From positions 1 to 10,090 of the forward strand of contig JAUWRQ010000011.1 in the NCBI GenBank assembly GCA_030610515.1: DNA of 10,090 nt. Reading direction: 5' to 3'. Of this stretch, positions 7,181-10,090 are shown piece after piece. The notes under the pieces are model-generated. The model was given only the letters and a program-made list of their open reading frames with translations. It had not been told where the DNA came from and did no database searches. Both the position numbers and the translations under genes were made by a program. The stretch comes from Candidatus Eiseniibacteriota bacterium. GTDB taxonomy: Bacteria; Joyebacterota; Joyebacteria; Joyebacterales; Joyebacteraceae. Position 1 is the first letter of the stretch. Every line of letters begins with the position of its first letter.

Positions 7181-8353
7181 ATGAGCACGCTCATACCGAT
7201 CGGCCCATTTCATCCCGTCCTCGAGGAGCCCGAGTACATCTCACTGTACGTGGACGGCGAAACGGTCGAGGACGCCGACATAGATCTCGGCCGCATTCAC
7301 CGCGGCATCGAGCTTCTCGCGCAGGAGAAGACCTACGACCAGGACACGTTCCTGGTAGAGAGGATCTGCGGGATCTGCTCGGCCTCCCACAGCTGGGCCG
7401 CGTGCCTGGCGATGGAGGACATCGTCGACGTCGTCATCCCGGACCGCGCCCGCTATCTCAGGACCATCGTCCACGAACTCGAGCGGCTTCACAGCCACAT
7501 GCTCTGGGTGGGGTTGGCCGGGCACATCCTCGGGTATTGGACCGTCTTCATGTGGGGATGGAAGTACAGGGAGCCGGTTCTCGACTGCCTGGAAGCCATC
7601 ACCGGCAACAGGAACAACTACGCGTGGTACTGTCCCGGCGGAGTACGGCGGGACGTGGCGGACGAGATCTGGCCCGGTGTTCTCAAGGCGATGGACGAGT
7701 TCGCCGTCCAGACCGACATGCTCCTTCACGCGATCCTGGACGATCCGGTTATCCTCGGGCGGCTCAAGGGCGTCGGCATTCTCACGACCGAGGACGCGAT
7801 AGCATACGGGACGCTCGGCCCGACGGCGAGAGGGTCCGGCGTGCCCATTGACGTGCGGCGAGACGAGCCGTACGGCGCATATTCCGAGGTCGACTGGGAC
7901 GTCATGGTCCAGGACGGGTGTGACTGCCTGGCGGTCGCGGCGGTGCGGCTTCTCGAGATGCTGGAGTCGGTCAAGATCATAAAGCAGTGCATCGAGAAAC
8001 TACCGGCCGGGCCCATCGCGACGGAAGTCCGCGAGATCCCAAGAGGAGAGGGCATCGGCCACATCGAGGCCCCGCGCGGCGAGACCTTCCACTTCATACG
8101 GTCGAACGGCACGAACATGCCGGAGCGCCACAAGATGAGGGCGCCCACGTTCAACAACATCCCGTCATTCAGGCCCCGCGTGAAGGGCGAGTCGATATCG
8201 GACGCGGTCCTCATCTTCGCCGTCATCGACCCATGCTACAGCTGCACTGAGCGCTTGGCCGTGCTGGGACCGGACGGAAGACCATACATGAAGGGTAAGG
8301 ACCTCATTGCGCTCTCGCATGCGAAGACGGAAGAGCTCAGGAAGAACTCCTAG
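7181..8353 (+). CDS. [NiFe]-hydrogenase large (catalytic) subunit, group 4, NuoD/HycE/EchE-like
   Basis: 390 residues. Both nickel-ligand motifs are intact: ERICGICSASHS (C63 and C66) and IDPCYSCTER (C352 and C355). Complex I NuoD and the MBS sulfur reductase lack one or more of these cysteines, so this should be an active H2-evolving or H2-oxidising subunit in the cytoplasm. TER after the last cysteine is the group 4 form. After R358 there are 32 further residues ending in LRKNS, comparable in position and length to the tail cut from E. coli HycE by HycI. A maturation protease is therefore expected but is not in the window. The ribosome site GAGGAGGG (about 7165-7172) lies inside the NuoC-like gene's end. 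Subgroup (4a, 4e, 4g or other) cannot be settled without a tree. Confidence 0.95.
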   Translation: MSTLIPIGPFHPVLEEPEYISLYVDGETVEDADIDLGRIHRGIELLAQEKTYDQDTFLVERICGICSASHSWAACLAMEDIVDVVIPDRARYLRTIVHELERLHSHMLWVGLAGHILGYWTVFMWGWKYREPVLDCLEAITGNRNNYAWYCPGGVRRDVADEIWPGVLKAMDEFAVQTDMLLHAILDDPVILGRLKGVGILTTEDAIAYGTLGPTARGSGVPIDVRRDEPYGAYSEVDWDVMVQDGCDCLAVAAVRLLEMLESVKIIKQCIEKLPAGPIATEVREIPRGEGIGHIEAPRGETFHFIRSNGTNMPERHKMRAPTFNNIPSFRPRVKGESISDAVLIFAVIDPCYSCTERLAVLGPDGRPYMKGKDLIALSHAKTEELRKNS

Positions 8354-8370
8354 TCCCCGGGGGTAGAGAG

Positions 8371-10090
8371 ATGCCACAGCTGCTCATACCGATCGTCGTC
8401 CCGGCCATAGCCGGCGGGCTCTGCCTTCTCATTCCGAGAAGGGTGAAGTTCGTAAGGGAGCTCCTGAGCCTGTTCGCCCTCGCGTGTACTTTCACCGTAG
8501 CGCTACGGCTCTTCGGTCAGTGGCCGCTTTCGTATGTGAAGGACTGGGTGGTGCTGGGTGGGCTCACGGTTCAGTTCGACCTTCTCCTCAACCACTTCAG
8601 CGCATTCGTCATCGTGTTCGTCGGGCTCTTCGGGCTGGGCGTCGGACTCTACTCGATGTCTTGGCTCTCGCCCGAGCACGACGGGCGCCGCTACTACGCG
8701 TTCCTTCTCTGGACGGTGGCCGCGAGCTCGGGGGCGGTGCTGGCGAACAACCTCCTGGTGCTCCTGGTCTTCTGGGAAGCACTGACGGCGATCCTCTTCC
8801 TCTACGTGAACACGGGGTTAAAGAAGACCGAGGCGTCGGGGGGCGCGTCGAAGAGCTTCATCATGCTGGGCTTGTCCGACGCGGCGCTCTTCATCGCAGT
8901 CGCCATGATCTGGGTGCGCTTCGGCACGCTCAACATGAACGAGCTGTCGATCTTCGTCGGAGACGGGATGACGACGACCATCTACATCCTCATGATGATC
9001 GGCGCCATCACGAAGGCCGGCGCGATGCCGTTCCACACGTGGATCCCGGCGGCCGCGAAGGGAGCACCGACGCCCGTCATGGCGCTCCTTCCAGCCTCGA
9101 TCGACAAGCTCCTGGGCATCTATCTTCTGGCTCGCATCAGCCTCGATATCTTCAGCGTCGGTCACGGGATGATGCTTCTCCTCATGATCATCGGCGCCGT
9201 CACGATCTTGGGCGCCGTCTTGATGGCGCTCATCCAGCACGACCTCAAGGTCCTCCTCTCGTACCACGCGATCAGCCAGGTCGGATACATGGTGCTGGGC
9301 ATCGGGACGGGAGTCCCGATCGGGATCGCGGGCGGCATCTTCCACATGCTCAACCACGCGATCTACAAGGCGTGCCTCTTCCTCTGCGCCGGCTCCATCG
9401 AGAAACAGGCCGGGACGACCGAGATATCGAAGCTAGGCGGTCTCGCGCGGGCGATGCCGGTGACGTTCGTGACGTGCGCAATAGCCGCTTTTGCCATTTC
9501 CGGCGTTCCGCCGTTCAACGGGTTCGTCTCGAAGTGGATGGTCTACTCGGGCCTCGTCGAGCTCGGCGCCCGGGGGATGAACTACTACTGGATCTTCCTC
9601 GTCGCGGCGCTCTTCGGCAGCGCGCTGACACTGGCGTCGTTCGTGAAGGTGCTCTACTCGGGCTTCCTCGGACAGCGGCCGAGCAAGCTCGCGCAGGTCC
9701 GCGAGGCTCCGTGGGCGATGCAGGTTCCGATGATCGCCCTGGCGATACTGTGTGTCGCGTTCGGCGTCTGGGCCAAGTTCCCGATCGAGCGCTTCATCAA
9801 CCCGATAGTGCACGGCGCGGTCACGATGGGCGCGAGGGGCGGGATCGATCTGGGGGTCGGTGCGTGGAGCCCCGGGGCCGCGACCACTCTTATGGTGCTC
9901 GGCATCGTGTTCGGGTTCCTGGTCTTCCTGGCCGGCAGGATGACGAGAATCCGTACCGGACACATCTTCATCGGTGGGCACAAGCCACCCGCGAATCTCG
10001 ACTCGATGCACGTTTCAGGCACGGGCTTCTACAACACGATCCGCGAGACGAAGGGACTCTCGGGCATCTTCGCGAACGCGGAGCAGCGCA
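8371..10090 (+). CDS. NuoL/HyfB/MrpD-like ion-translocating membrane subunit (cut by window end)
   Basis: The frame is open from ATG 8371 to the right edge, 573 complete codons with no stop. It is a multi-pass antiporter-like protein. Family markers include FWEALTA with E136 (the conserved TM5 glutamate), ITKAGAMPFHTWIP with K215 and H222, PVMALLPASIDKLLG with K246, LSYHAISQVGYM, and FHMLNHAIYKACLFL with H325, H329 and K333. These are the charged residues that line the ion channel in complex I and Mrp antiporters. After the last clear membrane helix (about 503-527) a polar tail contains HIFIGGHKPP and FYNTIRETKGLSGIF, as in hydrogenase-type members that continue past the core. The NHAIYKA form also favours the hydrogenase branch. 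It should pump H+ or Na+. The start is chosen by the 17-base gap and a modest GGGGGTAGAGAG site. Confidence 0.93.
   Translation, partial: MPQLLIPIVVPAIAGGLCLLIPRRVKFVRELLSLFALACTFTVALRLFGQWPLSYVKDWVVLGGLTVQFDLLLNHFSAFVIVFVGLFGLGVGLYSMSWLSPEHDGRRYYAFLLWTVAASSGAVLANNLLVLLVFWEALTAILFLYVNTGLKKTEASGGASKSFIMLGLSDAALFIAVAMIWVRFGTLNMNELSIFVGDGMTTTIYILMMIGAITKAGAMPFHTWIPAAAKGAPTPVMALLPASIDKLLGIYLLARISLDIFSVGHGMMLLLMIIGAVTILGAVLMALIQHDLKVLLSYHAISQVGYMVLGIGTGVPIGIAGGIFHMLNHAIYKACLFLCAGSIEKQAGTTEISKLGGLARAMPVTFVTCAIAAFAISGVPPFNGFVSKWMVYSGLVELGARGMNYYWIFLVAALFGSALTLASFVKVLYSGFLGQRPSKLAQVREAPWAMQVPMIALAILCVAFGVWAKFPIERFINPIVHGAVTMGARGGIDLGVGAWSPGAATTLMVLGIVFGFLVFLAGRMTRIRTGHIFIGGHKPPANLDSMHVSGTGFYNTIRETKGLSGIFANAEQR

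Noticed and set aside
5314..10090. Reading the membrane genes as part of NADH:quinone oxidoreductase (complex I)
   Set aside because: Both nickel CxxC motifs in the large subunit and the CxxC form in the small subunit are hydrogenase features. NuoA, J and K are not among the genes seen.

Overview
The window is GC-rich DNA, probably from an uncultured Gram-negative (diderm) bacterium. The diderm call rests on a signal-peptide-bearing, beta-barrel-like protein at the left edge. I cannot name the phylum from sequence alone.

Layout: positions 1-511 (minus strand) hold the N-terminal part of an outer-membrane beta-barrel-like protein that runs off the left edge. Positions 512-1103 are a divergent non-coding region of about 590 bp. 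It has a good sigma70-like promoter facing right, a weaker candidate facing left, and a long, GC-rich, palindrome-bearing leader. From 1104 to the right edge, nine plus-strand genes sit head to tail with gaps of at most 64 bp, one ATGA overlap and one zero-gap junction, so they look like one operon.

The operon encodes a group 4 (membrane-bound, complex I-related) [NiFe] hydrogenase joined to an unusual electron-input set. Genes in order: a HydB-like Fe-S protein; a HydG-like FAD/NAD(P)/[2Fe-2S] protein; a molybdopterin-oxidoreductase-fold protein with a [4Fe-4S] site but no visible catalytic Cys/Sec; a HycB/HydN-like protein with four [4Fe-4S] sites; NuoH-like membrane anchor; NuoB-like small subunit; NuoC-like subunit; NuoD-like large subunit; and a NuoL/HyfB-like ion-pumping subunit, cut by the window end. 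The large subunit keeps both CxxC nickel-ligand motifs and the small subunit has the CxxC...C...C cluster pattern. It is therefore a hydrogenase, not complex I or the sulfur-reducing MBS enzyme.

Inferred working: NAD(P)H (or NAD(P)+) reacts at the HydG-like flavin. Electrons pass through HydB-like, NuoG-like and HycB-like Fe-S proteins to the NuoB-like cluster and the Ni-Fe site, coupled to H+ or Na+ movement through the NuoH/NuoL-like subunits. The combination of a group 3b-type HydBG module, a NuoG-like subunit and a group 4 membrane module is the most interesting content. No hydrogenase maturation genes, no EchF/NuoI-like subunit, no mobile element, CRISPR array or RNA gene is seen in the window.
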